A DNA stretch of 64,000 nucleotides from JAXHUM01 sp034189325. GTDB taxonomy: Bacteria > Desulfobacterota > DSM-4660 > Desulfatiglandales > Desulfatiglandaceae. The notes under the pieces were generated by a model, which worked only from the letters and a program-made list of their open reading frames with translations, was not told where the DNA came from and did no database searches. Below, piece after piece: positions 25,555 to 35,714 of the stretch (its first letter is position 1; every line of letters begins with the position of its first letter). A program made the translations under genes and the position numbers. Location: contig JAXHUM010000044.1 of the NCBI GenBank assembly GCA_034189325.1, positions 1 to 64,000 of the forward strand. The letters are read 5' to 3'.

Positions 25555-28419
25555 TCAGCTGCGTGCGCCGCAACACTTTTTATATTTTTTCCCGCTGCCG
25601 CAGGGACAGGGGGCATTTCTCCCGATCTTATCGCTTTTACGCCTGACCGTGGCAGCTCCTGTCTTGTCGTCTCCGCCGCCGCTCAGCTGTAGGGATTTTT
25701 TCTTTCTCCTGGATGTTTCTTCGTCTCTCCGGTTCACAAGTTGGAGGCGGAACAGCACACTCAAGATCTCTTCCCGGATCCGATCCATCAGTTCCTCAAA
25801 AAGGGAAAAACCCTCCTTTTGATACTCCTTGAGAGGGTCGAGCTGACCATAGCCCCGTAATCCGATACCTTCTTTCATGCTTTCCATATCTTGGAGATGC
25901 GCCACCCACTGGTTATCTATGATCTGGAGTATAACAAATCGTTGAATCTGCTGTAGGTCTTCTTTTGGGAAACGAGCCAGCCTCTCCTGGTAGACGCTGT
26001 TGACCTGTTCCTTGATCCTACTGATGAGATCATCCATCTGAAGGGCATCAAAGGTCTCTTCGCCCAAATCGTCCGGGCCTATCTTCGCGTGAAACCCAAA
26101 AATTCTTGCGAGACTATCCGTTAAATGCTCCATGTCCCAATCTTCGGGATGTGCTTTGGGATCGACCCATGTAGTAACAAGCGCATCGATTTTCTCATCT
26201 ATCATGTTCTGGATGATCTCTTCCGTTCCCTCACCGCTTAAGACATCTTTCCTCAGGGCATAGGCGATTTCTCGATGCTTGTTCATCACATCGTCATACT
26301 CAAGGAGATGTTTCCTGATATCGAAATTGTGGGCTTCCACCTTCTTCTGCGCGTTCTCAATGGCCTTTGAGATAAGGTTGTGTTCTATGGGTTCACCCTC
26401 TTCCATACCGAGTCGCTCCATGATGGAAGAGATCCTTTCAGAACCGAATATCCTCAAGAGGTCATCTTCCAGGGAGAGGTAGAACCTGGAAGACCCAGGA
26501 TCGCCCTGTCTTCCTGAACGGCCCCTGAGCTGATTATCGATACGGCGACTCTCATGCCTCTCTGTGCCGAGGATGTGGAGCCCTCCCATGTCAAGCACCC
26601 CATCACCAAGGACAATGTCCGTTCCACGGCCGGCCATGTTTGTCGATATGGTTACGGTTTTCTCATGTCCTGCTTGTGCGATGATTTCCGCTTCCTTTTG
26701 ATGGTGTTTGGCGTTAAGTACCGAATGAGGAATACCACTCCTCTTTAACATTTTGCTCAACATTTCCGACTTTTCGATGGAAATCGTCCCCACAAGTACG
26801 GGCTGTCCCTTTTCATAGAGCTCCTTGATCTCCTCGGCTGCGGCCCTGTACTTCTCCCTCTCTGTCTTGTATATCGCATCAGGAAAGTCTCTCCTGATCA
26901 TCTTTTTGTTCGTAGGGATAACCACGACTTCCAATTTGTAAGTATTCTGAAACTCCGCCGCCTCTGTGTCAGCCGTTCCCGTCATCCCGGCCAGTTTTTC
27001 ATACATGCGGAAAAAATTCTGGAATGTGACGGTTGCCAGTGTCTGGTTCTCCCCTGCGACACTCACGCCCTCCTTTGCCTCCACCGCCTGATGCAGGCCG
27101 TCGCTCCACCTGCGTCCAGGCATCATTCGGCCTGTGAATTCGTCAACAATAACGATCTGACCATCCTTGATAATGTACTGGACATCTTTTTCAAAGAGCC
27201 AATAGGCCTTGATAAGCTGCTGGGTGGCGTGTAAAAGCTCAGAAGAGGCCATATATGTTTCTTCCAGGGCCTTCAGGGCCTCATCCTTTTCATCGTCACC
27301 CAGATTCTCGTCCTCCCGGATATTATGACTCTCACCATCGACATCAGGGATGAGAAATTCGCCCATCCCTGCCGAGCTCAAAAGGATGACCCCCTTTTCC
27401 GACAGTTCAACCGAGTTATTCCGCTCGTCAATGACGCAATAAAGGCTCTGATCGATTTCGGGCAGGAGCTTCTGAGAGCGCATCATACTCTCTGTCCTGT
27501 CGATCTGTTTTTTGAGGGCCTGGTTTTGAGACAAGATATCCAAGAAAACAGGATTTTTAGGGTCACCTCTCTTGATCTGAAGGAGTTTTTCGATGGTCTG
27601 TTCGTCTATCTCCTCGGCTTCCAGTTTGTCACGGACTTCTTTGAGCAGTGAACGAACAATTGTGCTCTGCTTTTTCCTCAGATTGATAACAAGAGGTTTG
27701 ACCTTCGCGTAGATCTCGTTCTCACTCTGCTCGACAGGGCCGCTGATGATGAGAGGAGTTCTCGCTTCATCAATAAGAATACTGTCCACCTCATCGACAA
27801 TGGCATAACAGAATTCTCTCTGGACAAATTCACTGAAGTCAAACTTCATATTATCGCGGAGGTAATCAAAGCCGAATTCGTTGTTGGTCCCGTAGGTAAT
27901 ATCACAGGCGTAAGCCTCTTTCCGCTCGGAGTCATCCATCCCATGGACTATCACACCGACGGAGAGACCTAAGGCATGATAGATCCCTCCCATCCATTCA
28001 GCATCCCGCCGTGCGAGGTAGTCGTTGACGGTGACCAAGTGCGCCCCCCGGCCGGCCAGGGCATTCAGATAGAGGGGTAGCGTCGCTGCCAGGGTCTTTC
28101 CCTCGCCTGTCTTCATTTCAGCTATCTTTCCCTGATGAAGGACGATCCCCCCTATCAGCTGGACATCAAAGTGTCTCATCCCGAGGGTCCTGACCGAGGC
28201 CTCTCTTACGGCTGCAAAGGCCTCTGGGAGCAAGTCGTCCAGGGACTCTCCCTGTGTCAGTCTCTCTTTGAACTCATTGGTCTTGCCAAGCAGTTCGGAA
28301 TCGGAGAGGGACTGGAAACTCGGTTCCAGTGCATTGATTTTCTCAACCAAAGGGGCCAGGAGCCTCAGTTCGCGTTCATTCTTGCTTCCGAAAATATTTT
28401 TTATCAATTTACCAAACAT
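25555..28419 (-). CDS. secA: Preprotein translocase ATPase SecA
   Basis: 954 residues, full length with C-terminal zinc motif CPCGSGKKYKKCCG. The DEAD motor has Walker A MKTGEGKTL, DEVDS in the Walker B region, and the second-motor block TNMAGRGTDIVLGDGV with RRIDNQLRGRSGRQGDPGS. The C-terminal SecB/zinc-binding motif is intact. It is somewhat longer than the usual ~900 residues: an extra segment within ~280-420 (GDPKNPVFLDILSQNQALKKQIDRTE) may be an insert in the preprotein cross-linking region. It drives protein export through SecYEG. Confidence 0.97.
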   Translation of the reverse strand: MFGKLIKNIFGSKNERELRLLAPLVEKINALEPSFQSLSDSELLGKTNEFKERLTQGESLDDLLPEAFAAVREASVRTLGMRHFDVQLIGGIVLHQGKIAEMKTGEGKTLAATLPLYLNALAGRGAHLVTVNDYLARRDAEWMGGIYHALGLSVGVIVHGMDDSERKEAYACDITYGTNNEFGFDYLRDNMKFDFSEFVQREFCYAIVDEVDSILIDEARTPLIISGPVEQSENEIYAKVKPLVINLRKKQSTIVRSLLKEVRDKLEAEEIDEQTIEKLLQIKRGDPKNPVFLDILSQNQALKKQIDRTESMMRSQKLLPEIDQSLYCVIDERNNSVELSEKGVILLSSAGMGEFLIPDVDGESHNIREDENLGDDEKDEALKALEETYMASSELLHATQQLIKAYWLFEKDVQYIIKDGQIVIVDEFTGRMMPGRRWSDGLHQAVEAKEGVSVAGENQTLATVTFQNFFRMYEKLAGMTGTADTEAAEFQNTYKLEVVVIPTNKKMIRRDFPDAIYKTEREKYRAAAEEIKELYEKGQPVLVGTISIEKSEMLSKMLKRSGIPHSVLNAKHHQKEAEIIAQAGHEKTVTISTNMAGRGTDIVLGDGVLDMGGLHILGTERHESRRIDNQLRGRSGRQGDPGSSRFYLSLEDDLLRIFGSERISSIMERLGMEEGEPIEHNLISKAIENAQKKVEAHNFDIRKHLLEYDDVMNKHREIAYALRKDVLSGEGTEEIIQNMIDEKIDALVTTWVDPKAHPEDWDMEHLTDSLARIFGFHAKIGPDDLGEETFDALQMDDLISRIKEQVNSVYQERLARFPKEDLQQIQRFVILQIIDNQWVAHLQDMESMKEGIGLRGYGQLDPLKEYQKEGFSLFEELMDRIREEILSVLFRLQLVNRRDEETSRRKKKSLQLSGGGDDKTGAATVRRKSDKIGRNAPCPCGSGKKYKKCCGARS

Positions 28420-28916
28420 AGTTTCCTGCTGTTTTGTCTTGGATTTTCAAGAGTTTTTTCAGTACACACTCGTGTTATATTAGAAAACTTTTCACTTCAA
28501 AAATCAAGGATTTAGTGGAGGGAAAGGTTCTCAAAGAAGGGCATACATCGTCAGAAGACTGAGAAAAGGCGTCAGGGCCTCTGCTAATTGAGGATAGTGT
28601 GACGTGGATTATCAGCCACCTTGTTCCCATGACTTTTAACTTACGGTCACATTCTTCATTTCTCAGCAGCTTTTCAGTGATCTGATCGACCCTTTTCGTT
28701 AGATCCTGCAAAAATTCCACATGGCACACTTGGAGAGGGCAATATGTTGGCGCTCATGAAAACGACATTCCGCCACACAGGATTAGGTATGCAACCGAAA
28801 CATTGTCAGGATGTGGGCATATGTGTTAAGAGTTCTGTTGCCCCTCTTCAAAGGGCGGACCTGCCATCAATTCACGAATGAGGGTTATACGAGAAGATCC
28901 GGGAGATACCATATAG
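28420..28916. other. Divergent intergenic region between secA and the membrane synthase
   Basis: About 497 bases hold the promoters for the two divergent genes. A weak 84-residue minus-strand frame at 28475-28729 has no recognisable features and I do not call it. No clear hairpin or RNA gene seen. Confidence 0.35.
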
Positions 28917-31232
28917 ATGCACCTTAAAAAGGTTACAAGAGAGAATATCCAGGTATTTGTCATTGCCTTTTCGATTCTGTTTTTTGAGACCGCCTTCTTT
29001 CACATCTTGATTTTCACCCATAGTTATCTCGAGGCCAATTTCGTCATATCTTACGCCCTTTTGGGATTATCTATCGGGTCTTTAATCATATTCTTTATTG
29101 GAAAAAAGAGGATTGATTTCCAACTACTGATTTATCTCCTGATTGTGTCTGTGGCCCTCGCCTTTCTCAATATTGTCAGATTCCCTGAAAAAGTCTCTTT
29201 TTCCCCGTTCCTGGTACTCCCTTTCCTTGTCGCCAATACAGCCATAACCCTCTTTTTTGTCAGAGGTAACTCGAACAGAGTTTACTTCTTCGACCTGGCG
29301 GGAGCAACATGCGGTGTCCTGTTTTCCATCGTGGCCATCCCCCTTCTAAAGGCTGAAAATGCGTTGCTGTTGTGTATATTCCTCCTCGGCGTTGTGTCCT
29401 TCTTTTTCAATGAGGGCACCCTTAGGAAGACCCGTCTCCTCATCTCACTTCTCCTATGCCTTGGATCAGCCCTGGTGGTCTTGTTGAATTTCTATGACGG
29501 TCGCTTTGGACTTGAGGCCATGACTAAGTGCTTTGACAGGAGTCTCCCCAGGGTCTTCTGTCTCCTCAAGAACCCGCAAAAATCCCAGAGACAATACGAC
29601 CTGATCCTCTCCAAAGACAGCCTGGTCTCAAGGATATCGGTCTACAGAAAGCTGCAAGATGGCCGATCCACCGTATTCGTCTGCTATGACAGTTACAGTA
29701 ATGATAGGATCACACCTGGAGGTCCTTCCGTCTGGAGCAACGATCATAGGATTCCCTTCATGTTCTCTGAAAAAGACAGCCACAAGAGACTCTTCGTGAA
29801 AGATCCGAAGGTATTGATCGTTGGCAGCGGGGCTCAGGGGATTGTCAAACCGATCAAGCAGTTGGCAAGGGACTACACAGGCATTGATGCTGTTGAAATC
29901 AACCCTGCCATCATTGACATTATGCAGAACGAATTCTACGAATACAGCGCCCGGGCCTATGAAGATCTCTCCGTCGAGGTTATTGACGCACGAACATACC
30001 TGAAAAGAACAAGCAAGAGATATGATTTGGTGACACTGTTAAATACCTACAAGACTCGCAACATAGGGCATTTCGGAGAGCCCGATTTTCTGCACACCAA
30101 AGACGCTATGGAGGAGTATTTCGATCACCTCGAAGAGGACGGTTTCTTATTGATTGAAGAAAGGGATACCAATGAGAGATCTCACGCCTCTATTCTTCGT
30201 CTTCTCAACAGCGTAGCAAGCGCACTTGAGGAAAAGGGGGCCGGAAAGGTGGAAGACCATTTTTTCATCTACACCTGGTACTCAGATAAGAAAAAACGAA
30301 AAGGCTCCAGTTTTACCATGATAGTTGTCAAAAAGACCCCCATGAATCAAAACGATATCGACTTTTTTAAGGCATGGTTGGCATCGCATCAGAAAAGGGA
30401 ATATGTCTCATTCGCCTCCAAGGCGCATACTCAGGCCGAATACCTGCCGGGAGAGGGGCTTAGGACTGAATTCGCCGATTTTATCAAGTCGAAAAATCGT
30501 GAAGGGTTTTTGGGTAAAAGGTTCGTTCTCACCCCTACAACCGATAACAATCCTTATATATTTGATGTTTACCGTGAAAAGACGCAGGTCAAGGGAATCA
30601 TCTATAAGATAGGGCTGATTTGTGGAGGCATATTCGGTGTGATTCTTATTGTGCTTTACAGATCTTTGAGGAAAAATGGCTTCCTATCTGCTATGCCTTC
30701 TGTCCTGTTCTTCGCCTCTTTAGGTCTGGGATACTTCATTATCGAGATAGGTCTTATGGGCTTCTACCAAAACGATATGGGATCTCCCACGAATTCCCTC
30801 ATCTTTATTCTGGCAACCCTGCTCCTGTCTTCAGGCATTGGGAGTCGTTTTTCCCGATACTATTCAGGGAAACAGATTGCCTTCTCCATAGTGGGTATCG
30901 TGGCTTTCTCATTATATCACCTGCTGATCAATAAACAGATTGTCGGAATTCTCCCATTTGGATCCCTTGCCCAGAACGCCTTCATCGCGCTGACGATAAT
31001 ACCCCTCGGCTTTTTTATGGGTATCCCCTTCCCCTGTGGTATGGAAATAACAAAAGATCGTTTCAACAGCAAACATATCTCGCTCTTCTATGCCGTCAAT
31101 TCAATGAGTGCGGCATTTTCTATCGTGTTGGGCCTGTCACTCACCGTGCTTATGGGCTTTGCCCAGACCTTCGGCATCGCTATTATTCTCTATATAATAG
31201 CGCTTCTCCTGTTTTTCAGATTATCCTCTTAA
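28917..31232 (+). CDS. Membrane-embedded spermidine-synthase-like protein
   Basis: 771 residues. The N-terminal ~200 residues hold about seven hydrophobic helices, starting with VFVIAFSILFFETAFFHI. The central ~220-560 region is a polyamine aminopropyltransferase fold with SAM-binding motif VLIVGSGAQGIVKPIKQL, GIDAVEINPAIIDIM, and a later LSVEVIDARTYLKR and YDLVTLLNTY. A C-terminal ~200-residue block with about seven helices follows. This topology is known for membrane-bound spermidine-synthase-like proteins whose substrate is mostly unknown. The typical D of the GGG(D/E)G and (D/E)xx(E/D) sites is only partly kept (GSGAQG), so true spermidine synthesis is doubtful. Its end overlaps the convergent gene at 31216 by 17 bases. 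Confidence 0.8.
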   Translation: MHLKKVTRENIQVFVIAFSILFFETAFFHILIFTHSYLEANFVISYALLGLSIGSLIIFFIGKKRIDFQLLIYLLIVSVALAFLNIVRFPEKVSFSPFLVLPFLVANTAITLFFVRGNSNRVYFFDLAGATCGVLFSIVAIPLLKAENALLLCIFLLGVVSFFFNEGTLRKTRLLISLLLCLGSALVVLLNFYDGRFGLEAMTKCFDRSLPRVFCLLKNPQKSQRQYDLILSKDSLVSRISVYRKLQDGRSTVFVCYDSYSNDRITPGGPSVWSNDHRIPFMFSEKDSHKRLFVKDPKVLIVGSGAQGIVKPIKQLARDYTGIDAVEINPAIIDIMQNEFYEYSARAYEDLSVEVIDARTYLKRTSKRYDLVTLLNTYKTRNIGHFGEPDFLHTKDAMEEYFDHLEEDGFLLIEERDTNERSHASILRLLNSVASALEEKGAGKVEDHFFIYTWYSDKKKRKGSSFTMIVVKKTPMNQNDIDFFKAWLASHQKREYVSFASKAHTQAEYLPGEGLRTEFADFIKSKNREGFLGKRFVLTPTTDNNPYIFDVYREKTQVKGIIYKIGLICGGIFGVILIVLYRSLRKNGFLSAMPSVLFFASLGLGYFIIEIGLMGFYQNDMGSPTNSLIFILATLLLSSGIGSRFSRYYSGKQIAFSIVGIVAFSLYHLLINKQIVGILPFGSLAQNAFIALTIIPLGFFMGIPFPCGMEITKDRFNSKHISLFYAVNSMSAAFSIVLGLSLTVLMGFAQTFGIAIILYIIALLLFFRLSS

Positions 31233-31995
31233 AAGGCATTTTCCCAACGATCGATGGATCGTGAAAGGTCAGAACAACGACACCTGGGATCTTCTTTAGT
31301 CCCGCAAGGAACATCTTGTTCTTTTGTATATCGTAGTATGTACCTATCGGCTTTTGGCTGACGTAGTTATCCAAAAGATAACACTCATCTCCGACCAGGA
31401 CATATTCCCGGTTGTTATGCTTGAAGGATACCACGGATGACCCGACAGTATGTCCGCCTATTCTTGTGATATGAAAAAAATCAAGTAGTACAAAAGAGGT
31501 GTCAAAGGTCCTGATCCTCTCTCTGTTCTCATGAAAAAAACCCTTCAAAGACACATTCTTATTAGACCTCAAAAAACCGTCCAGCTCATCCTCTTGGATA
31601 TAGATATGGGCTTCCGGGAATTTGTCGACATTTCCGATATGATCAAAATGGCTATGGGTGATAATCACATCCGTTACATCTTCCGGAGGAACGCCCATTT
31701 GCCTGAGAATAGTTAAAGGATTCGTATGATCCACATGATAGGCGTCGGCCATTCTCCTGTCTGAAAAACCGGTATCGACCAAGATGGTTTTGTCTCTATA
31801 CTTGATGAGATAAAACATCCAGGCGAAATCCAAGAGTCTCTTTGTACGATCTCCATGATAGATATACTTGGAGGGATATCCTGATTCTCCATACTTTATG
31901 GCATAGAGTTCCAGCCCCTCCTCACAATAAGAGGAATGGGCCATGACCAGACCGGCTATGAGGGCAAAAAAAGGAATCAGTATTTTTTTTATCAT
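31216..31995 (-). CDS. Exported metallo-beta-lactamase-fold hydrolase
   Basis: 259 residues. An N-terminal signal peptide reads KKILIPFFALIAGLVMAHSSYC, with cleavage near residue 24. The lactamase-fold metal motif is THSHFDHIGN, with VDTGF before it, a GGHTVGS block supplying another His, and LVGDECY supplying the bridging Asp. The C-terminal TFHDPSIV contributes the last His. This arrangement resembles N-acyl-homoserine-lactonase-type hydrolases, but the substrate cannot be told. It sits head-to-tail on the minus strand and overlaps the end of the plus-strand synthase-like gene by 17 bases. Confidence 0.85.
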   Translation of the reverse strand: MIKKILIPFFALIAGLVMAHSSYCEEGLELYAIKYGESGYPSKYIYHGDRTKRLLDFAWMFYLIKYRDKTILVDTGFSDRRMADAYHVDHTNPLTILRQMGVPPEDVTDVIITHSHFDHIGNVDKFPEAHIYIQEDELDGFLRSNKNVSLKGFFHENRERIRTFDTSFVLLDFFHITRIGGHTVGSSVVSFKHNNREYVLVGDECYLLDNYVSQKPIGTYYDIQKNKMFLAGLKKIPGVVVLTFHDPSIVGKMPFKRII

Positions 31996-32070
31996 TTAAG
32001 ACCCTGAATTCTCAAAACCACATGGGGTAAAGGTGGAACTCGCTGGACCGCCCCTTGAAGGCCTTCAAAA

Positions 32071-32295
32071 TCATCTCCTTGACCACTTGAATTGAAATTC
32101 GATCTCTTCGTCGGTCCCCTCCCTCTCATGTTCAATGGAGAACACTGCCCCGGCCGGCACACGGATCCTTTCCCCGGCGACTTGAATTTTGAACGGTTTC
32201 CCGGATTCCAGACAATCAGCCAATCTCCGCAACTTGGCCACTGTGTCCTTGACTGAATAGGTCTTTTCTACGTCCCTATCGGGCTTATTCCCCAT
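32071..32295 (-). CDS. Amphi-Trp domain protein
   Basis: 74 residues. It has the amphi-Trp pattern: a short KTYSVKDTVAKLRRLADCLESGKPF helix, KIQVAGERIRVPAGAVFSIEHERE strands, and the EIEFQFKWSR end with the Trp. These small proteins are common in anaerobes and their role is not established. It lies between the lactamase-fold gene and the LOG gene on the same strand. Confidence 0.85.
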   Translation of the reverse strand: MGNKPDRDVEKTYSVKDTVAKLRRLADCLESGKPFKIQVAGERIRVPAGAVFSIEHEREGTDEEIEFQFKWSRR

Positions 32296-32363
32296 TTCCA
32301 GACCTCCTCCATTATGAAAAAAGCATCATCGTCGGGTTTATTGCCTGTATATCACCCCTCATT

Positions 32364-32978
32364 CTATTGAAATTCAACCTTGTATTTTGAATAGTTCACA
32401 CATATGTGGTCCACTTTCGATCTGTCTTCGTAGACTTTTTTGATAAAACGAACCACCTCTTCGGGGGCTGTAATATGAAAAACATGGTCCATGTCACGAA
32501 TACTAAACAGGCCTCTTGTAATGACTTCCGCTTTCAACCAGTTCATCAATCCACCCCACATATCGCCGAAAAGGACAATGGGCGTCTCACAAACATGGCG
32601 AACTTGTATAAGTTGCCATGAATAGAAAAGTTCAAGAAGCGTGCCTATGCCGCCCGTAGCAACGACAACCGCATCCGACAGGGACATGAACGTGTCGAGT
32701 CTGCTGCTGAATCGATCGAAGTCCTTCTTAATGTCCAGGTAGCGATTTCCTTCCTGCTCAAAGGGCAGTTTTATGTTTAATCCGATCGAATGAGTGCCTG
32801 ACCCGGCACTCCTATGACCCGCATTGGCAGCCTCCATAAGACCGGGGCCTCCGCCGGTGACAACATCGAGTCCTGCTTCAGCGAAACCCTTGGCAATGCA
32901 ATAAATGTCTTTATATTCCTTATCTTCCGGTCTGATCCGGGCAGAACCGAAAATCGCCACGCGATAATGGGGATCCAT
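32364..32978 (-). CDS. LOG family protein (TIGR00730-like nucleotide phosphoribohydrolase)
   Basis: 204 residues from ATG 32978 with AAAGGAG five bases upstream; the longer frame to 33059 lacks support. Starts YRVAIFGSARIRPEDKEY and has the phosphoribohydrolase fold: VTGGGPGLMEAANAGHR, IGLNIKLPFEQ, VVATGGIGTLLELFYSW. The catalytic PGGxGTxxE motif appears here as TGGIGTLLE, keeping the Glu and GG-GT core but with Thr for Pro. These enzymes hydrolyse nucleoside 5'-monophosphates to base and ribose 5-phosphate; plant-type members release cytokinins. Confidence 0.88.
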   Translation of the reverse strand: MDPHYRVAIFGSARIRPEDKEYKDIYCIAKGFAEAGLDVVTGGGPGLMEAANAGHRSAGSGTHSIGLNIKLPFEQEGNRYLDIKKDFDRFSSRLDTFMSLSDAVVVATGGIGTLLELFYSWQLIQVRHVCETPIVLFGDMWGGLMNWLKAEVITRGLFSIRDMDHVFHITAPEEVVRFIKKVYEDRSKVDHICVNYSKYKVEFQ

Positions 32979-33059
32979 ATAAGCTCCTTTCCATGGTTTT
33001 CCAGCGGGGCCTAAGTTGTCCGAAATGATTGCCCTCTTCATAAACTCGAGGAACATCAT

Positions 33060-33436
33060 CTTTATTACTTAAGTTAGATTAATCAAGTGAGTTATCAACA
33101 CGGTTTGTCTAAAGATTATTGCCTATACAATAAGGGCCTCAATCCGGTCAAGACGAATTTCATTGACCGAAAGGGACAAAAAGAGTCGGAGGCTGTATCT
33201 ATTGTCGGAATCCAGGGTGTTAGGGCTGGACAGGGAGTCCTTGGTTTATAATTCGAAAGACTGCAGAGCTTGGCATACTCAGGGCAGGGCCCGACTTCAG
33301 AAATCACGAGAGGGCCATCCCTTTTGGCATCGTTACTTGAGGAAATTTGACGATTCAGTTTTCTCATGCTAATTTGATAACTTAAGAAAGACTCATTTTG
33401 TCGGATAAATGACCTGAGACAATACTATTTCTCAAA
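33060..33436. other. Intergenic region
   Basis: About 377 bases between the divergent LOG and L,D-transpeptidase genes. It must hold both promoters. I see no convincing gene, terminator or repeat. Confidence 0.35.
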
Positions 33437-35155
33437 ATGCTTAGACCAACTAAAAACAACTGTCGTTCTATCTTTTTGATCGTTCTTCTGCCCATGGTCA
33501 TTCAGGCATTGTCATACACCTCGGCACTTGCCGATGTTCCCCCTTCCCGTCTCGTCAAAGACCACCTTAAAAAGAGGGTAGAACTCGCATCAACCCAGGA
33601 AAGATTTCGCTGCCGTGGAGAATTGATCTGCGGTGTTTCACAAATCCCACTTTTTTACCAACGCCGAGGGTTTCGTCCTGCTTGGTGTTCGGAAAAGGGT
33701 ATTTCTCCTCAAGCAGAATACCTCATAGGAGAGATCAAAAGAGCTGACACTGAAGGTCTGCGGCCTGAGGATTATCATCTTGCCGCCATCCTATCATTGT
33801 CAGATACAATCGAAAACATCCAATCCATGGGGAAAAAGGTCCATCCAGGGCTTTGGGCCGATCTTGATCTCATCTTAACCGATGCCTTTATGCTGTATGC
33901 CTCTCATTTGTATGCCGGTCGCGTAAACCCTGAGACTGTCCATAGCGATTGGACGGTATCCATTCAAACGATTGATCTAACAAATATTCTTCAACTCGCC
34001 GCCAAAGAAAATCAAATAGAAAAAGTCTTTACAGGTTTTTCTCCTAATCATCCTGGTTATTCAAAGCTCAAGGCATATTTGGCGCGCTACAGGAGCATCG
34101 AAAAAAAATTCCAGGAACTCCCCCTGTTGGACCTGCCCTTGTTGCGAAAAGGCGATCAAGGTCGCTCCGTCGAAGACCTCTGTAAACGATTGATCATCTT
34201 TGGGGATCTACATCCTGACAAGAGAAGTCGGGCCGATATCTTCGATGAAACCGTTGAAAGAGCCGTTTTGGAATGCCAAAAGCGGCATGGATTGAAACAA
34301 GACGGTATCGTGGGGCCGCAAACACTGGGAGTATTGAATACTCCCCTTCAGAAAAGGATTCGTCAGATAGAACTCAACATGGAAAGGTGGCGTTGGATCC
34401 CCCGTGATATTGGAGATCGATACCTCATCGTCAATATTGCGGACTTTAAACTGTGGGTCTCTAAAGAGGGGAGCCGTGCACTCGACATGCGCGTGGTTGT
34501 GGGAAGGCCTTTTCGTCGCACTCCGGTTTTCAGTTCACGAATGACCTCCATAGTGATCAATCCCTATTGGCACATTCCACCACGTCTCGCCATTGAAGAT
34601 ATTCTCCCGGAAATCAAGAAGAGCTACCAGTATATCGAAGATCAAAAGATCAAGGTTTTCAAAGATTGGAGCAGCCGTTCGGAAGAAATGGATCCGAAGG
34701 CCATCGATTGGAACCGGATCGAACCTGCGAACTTCACTTACAAACTTCGCCAGGAGCCGGGGCCGAGAAATGCGCTGGGTCTCATGAAATTCATCTTTCC
34801 CAACAAGTTTGCCGTCTATCTCCATGACACGCCGGAACGTTCACTCTTCAGAGAGACCCACCGTGATTTCAGTTCGGGGTGTATTCGGGTGGAAAAACCG
34901 GTCAGCCTTGCTGCCTGTATCTTGGGGGGCGACCCTCTCTGGACGAGAGAGAAAATAGTAGAGGTCCTCAAGAGCGGAATGACCCAGGTTGTCAAAATCA
35001 GAAAGCCTATCAGGGTTCATATACAGTACTGGACAGCATGGGTCGACGAGACGGGCAGATTGAATTTTCGACACGATATCTACAACCGTGACGAGCCGCT
35101 GGATCGCGCCTTGAAGGAGCGAGGCCCCAGGACTCATTTCACCCCTCTCTATTGA
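33437..35155 (+). CDS. YcbB-like L,D-transpeptidase
   Basis: 572 residues. N-terminal signal (SIFLIVLLPMVIQALSYTSALA). A scaffold domain covers ~45-230. A peptidoglycan-binding domain lies at ~235-300: LRKGDQGRSVEDLCKRLIIFGDLHPD, then ILECQKRHGLKQDGIVGPQT. The YkuD catalytic domain at ~335-510 has the catalytic block HRDFSSGCIRVEKPVSLA (Cys near residue 481) and an upstream HDTPERSLF, and a large capping insert precedes it. The enzyme makes 3-3 peptidoglycan cross-links in the periplasm. It is tail-to-tail with the YcbK-like gene (one base between), so a paired role in wall remodelling is likely. Confidence 0.92.
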   Translation: MLRPTKNNCRSIFLIVLLPMVIQALSYTSALADVPPSRLVKDHLKKRVELASTQERFRCRGELICGVSQIPLFYQRRGFRPAWCSEKGISPQAEYLIGEIKRADTEGLRPEDYHLAAILSLSDTIENIQSMGKKVHPGLWADLDLILTDAFMLYASHLYAGRVNPETVHSDWTVSIQTIDLTNILQLAAKENQIEKVFTGFSPNHPGYSKLKAYLARYRSIEKKFQELPLLDLPLLRKGDQGRSVEDLCKRLIIFGDLHPDKRSRADIFDETVERAVLECQKRHGLKQDGIVGPQTLGVLNTPLQKRIRQIELNMERWRWIPRDIGDRYLIVNIADFKLWVSKEGSRALDMRVVVGRPFRRTPVFSSRMTSIVINPYWHIPPRLAIEDILPEIKKSYQYIEDQKIKVFKDWSSRSEEMDPKAIDWNRIEPANFTYKLRQEPGPRNALGLMKFIFPNKFAVYLHDTPERSLFRETHRDFSSGCIRVEKPVSLAACILGGDPLWTREKIVEVLKSGMTQVVKIRKPIRVHIQYWTAWVDETGRLNFRHDIYNRDEPLDRALKERGPRTHFTPLY

Positions 35156-35156
35156 C

Positions 35157-35714
35157 CTACCACTGCCGGATACGTCCGATATCCACATGCACGAAATCGG
35201 ATTTACGATAATATCCCACCCCTCCCGCTTTTAACTGAATACAGACGTCTCGAAGCCATGAAGTCTCGCAATTGGGAATTCGAATGTCGGCGGCTTGACC
35301 TTTCATGTGCAAACTGTTCTTGACGACACGACTACTCTTCTTCCTAAGCTCGGCATTTGTTTTGGGGGATCGGTACCCGGAAATAATATGGATTCGGTTG
35401 GAGCTGCCGACCTTAGCAGAAATGGAATGGAGTAGTTCGAGCAATCCTTTGTGGATAGGCTTAATCTCTTGGGTGCGATGGTCACGGAGGATATAATTGA
35501 TCTTCTTCAGTGCTTCAGGCTGATACCTACCGTGTGCGTAATAACACACATCTAGGTCCTGGCCGGTGTGCATGTTGAAGAGGGACAAGTATCGTTTGTC
35601 CTTGGCCGAAGGACCCAGGGAACTGATTGCTGAAGTCGGAAATAGGCTGCACAAGGCCGCCTGGATCCCGATTTTACAAAAACGGCGTCGATTAATTGGT
35701 TTGTTGAAAGGCAT
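35157..35714 (-). CDS. YcbK-like (DUF882/M15) murein peptidase, Tat-type signal
   Basis: 185 residues. The start MPFNKPINRRRFCKIGIQAAL has a twin-arginine-like RRRF, suggesting Tat export. The core IISGYRSPKTNAELRKKS..VVKNSLHMKGQAADIR is the M15/DUF882 zinc motif with S-x-H and D residues; SLHMKGQAADIRI gives the H and D ligands and the end (FVHVDIGRIR) gives the last His. It lies convergent to the L,D-transpeptidase gene. In E. coli ycbB and ycbK are neighbours too, which supports a shared envelope role. Confidence 0.9.
   Translation of the reverse strand: MPFNKPINRRRFCKIGIQAALCSLFPTSAISSLGPSAKDKRYLSLFNMHTGQDLDVCYYAHGRYQPEALKKINYILRDHRTQEIKPIHKGLLELLHSISAKVGSSNRIHIISGYRSPKTNAELRKKSSRVVKNSLHMKGQAADIRIPNCETSWLRDVCIQLKAGGVGYYRKSDFVHVDIGRIRQW

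Noticed and set aside
28475..28729. 84-codon minus-strand frame upstream of secA
   Set aside because: No Shine-Dalgarno, no domain, and composition like non-coding DNA.
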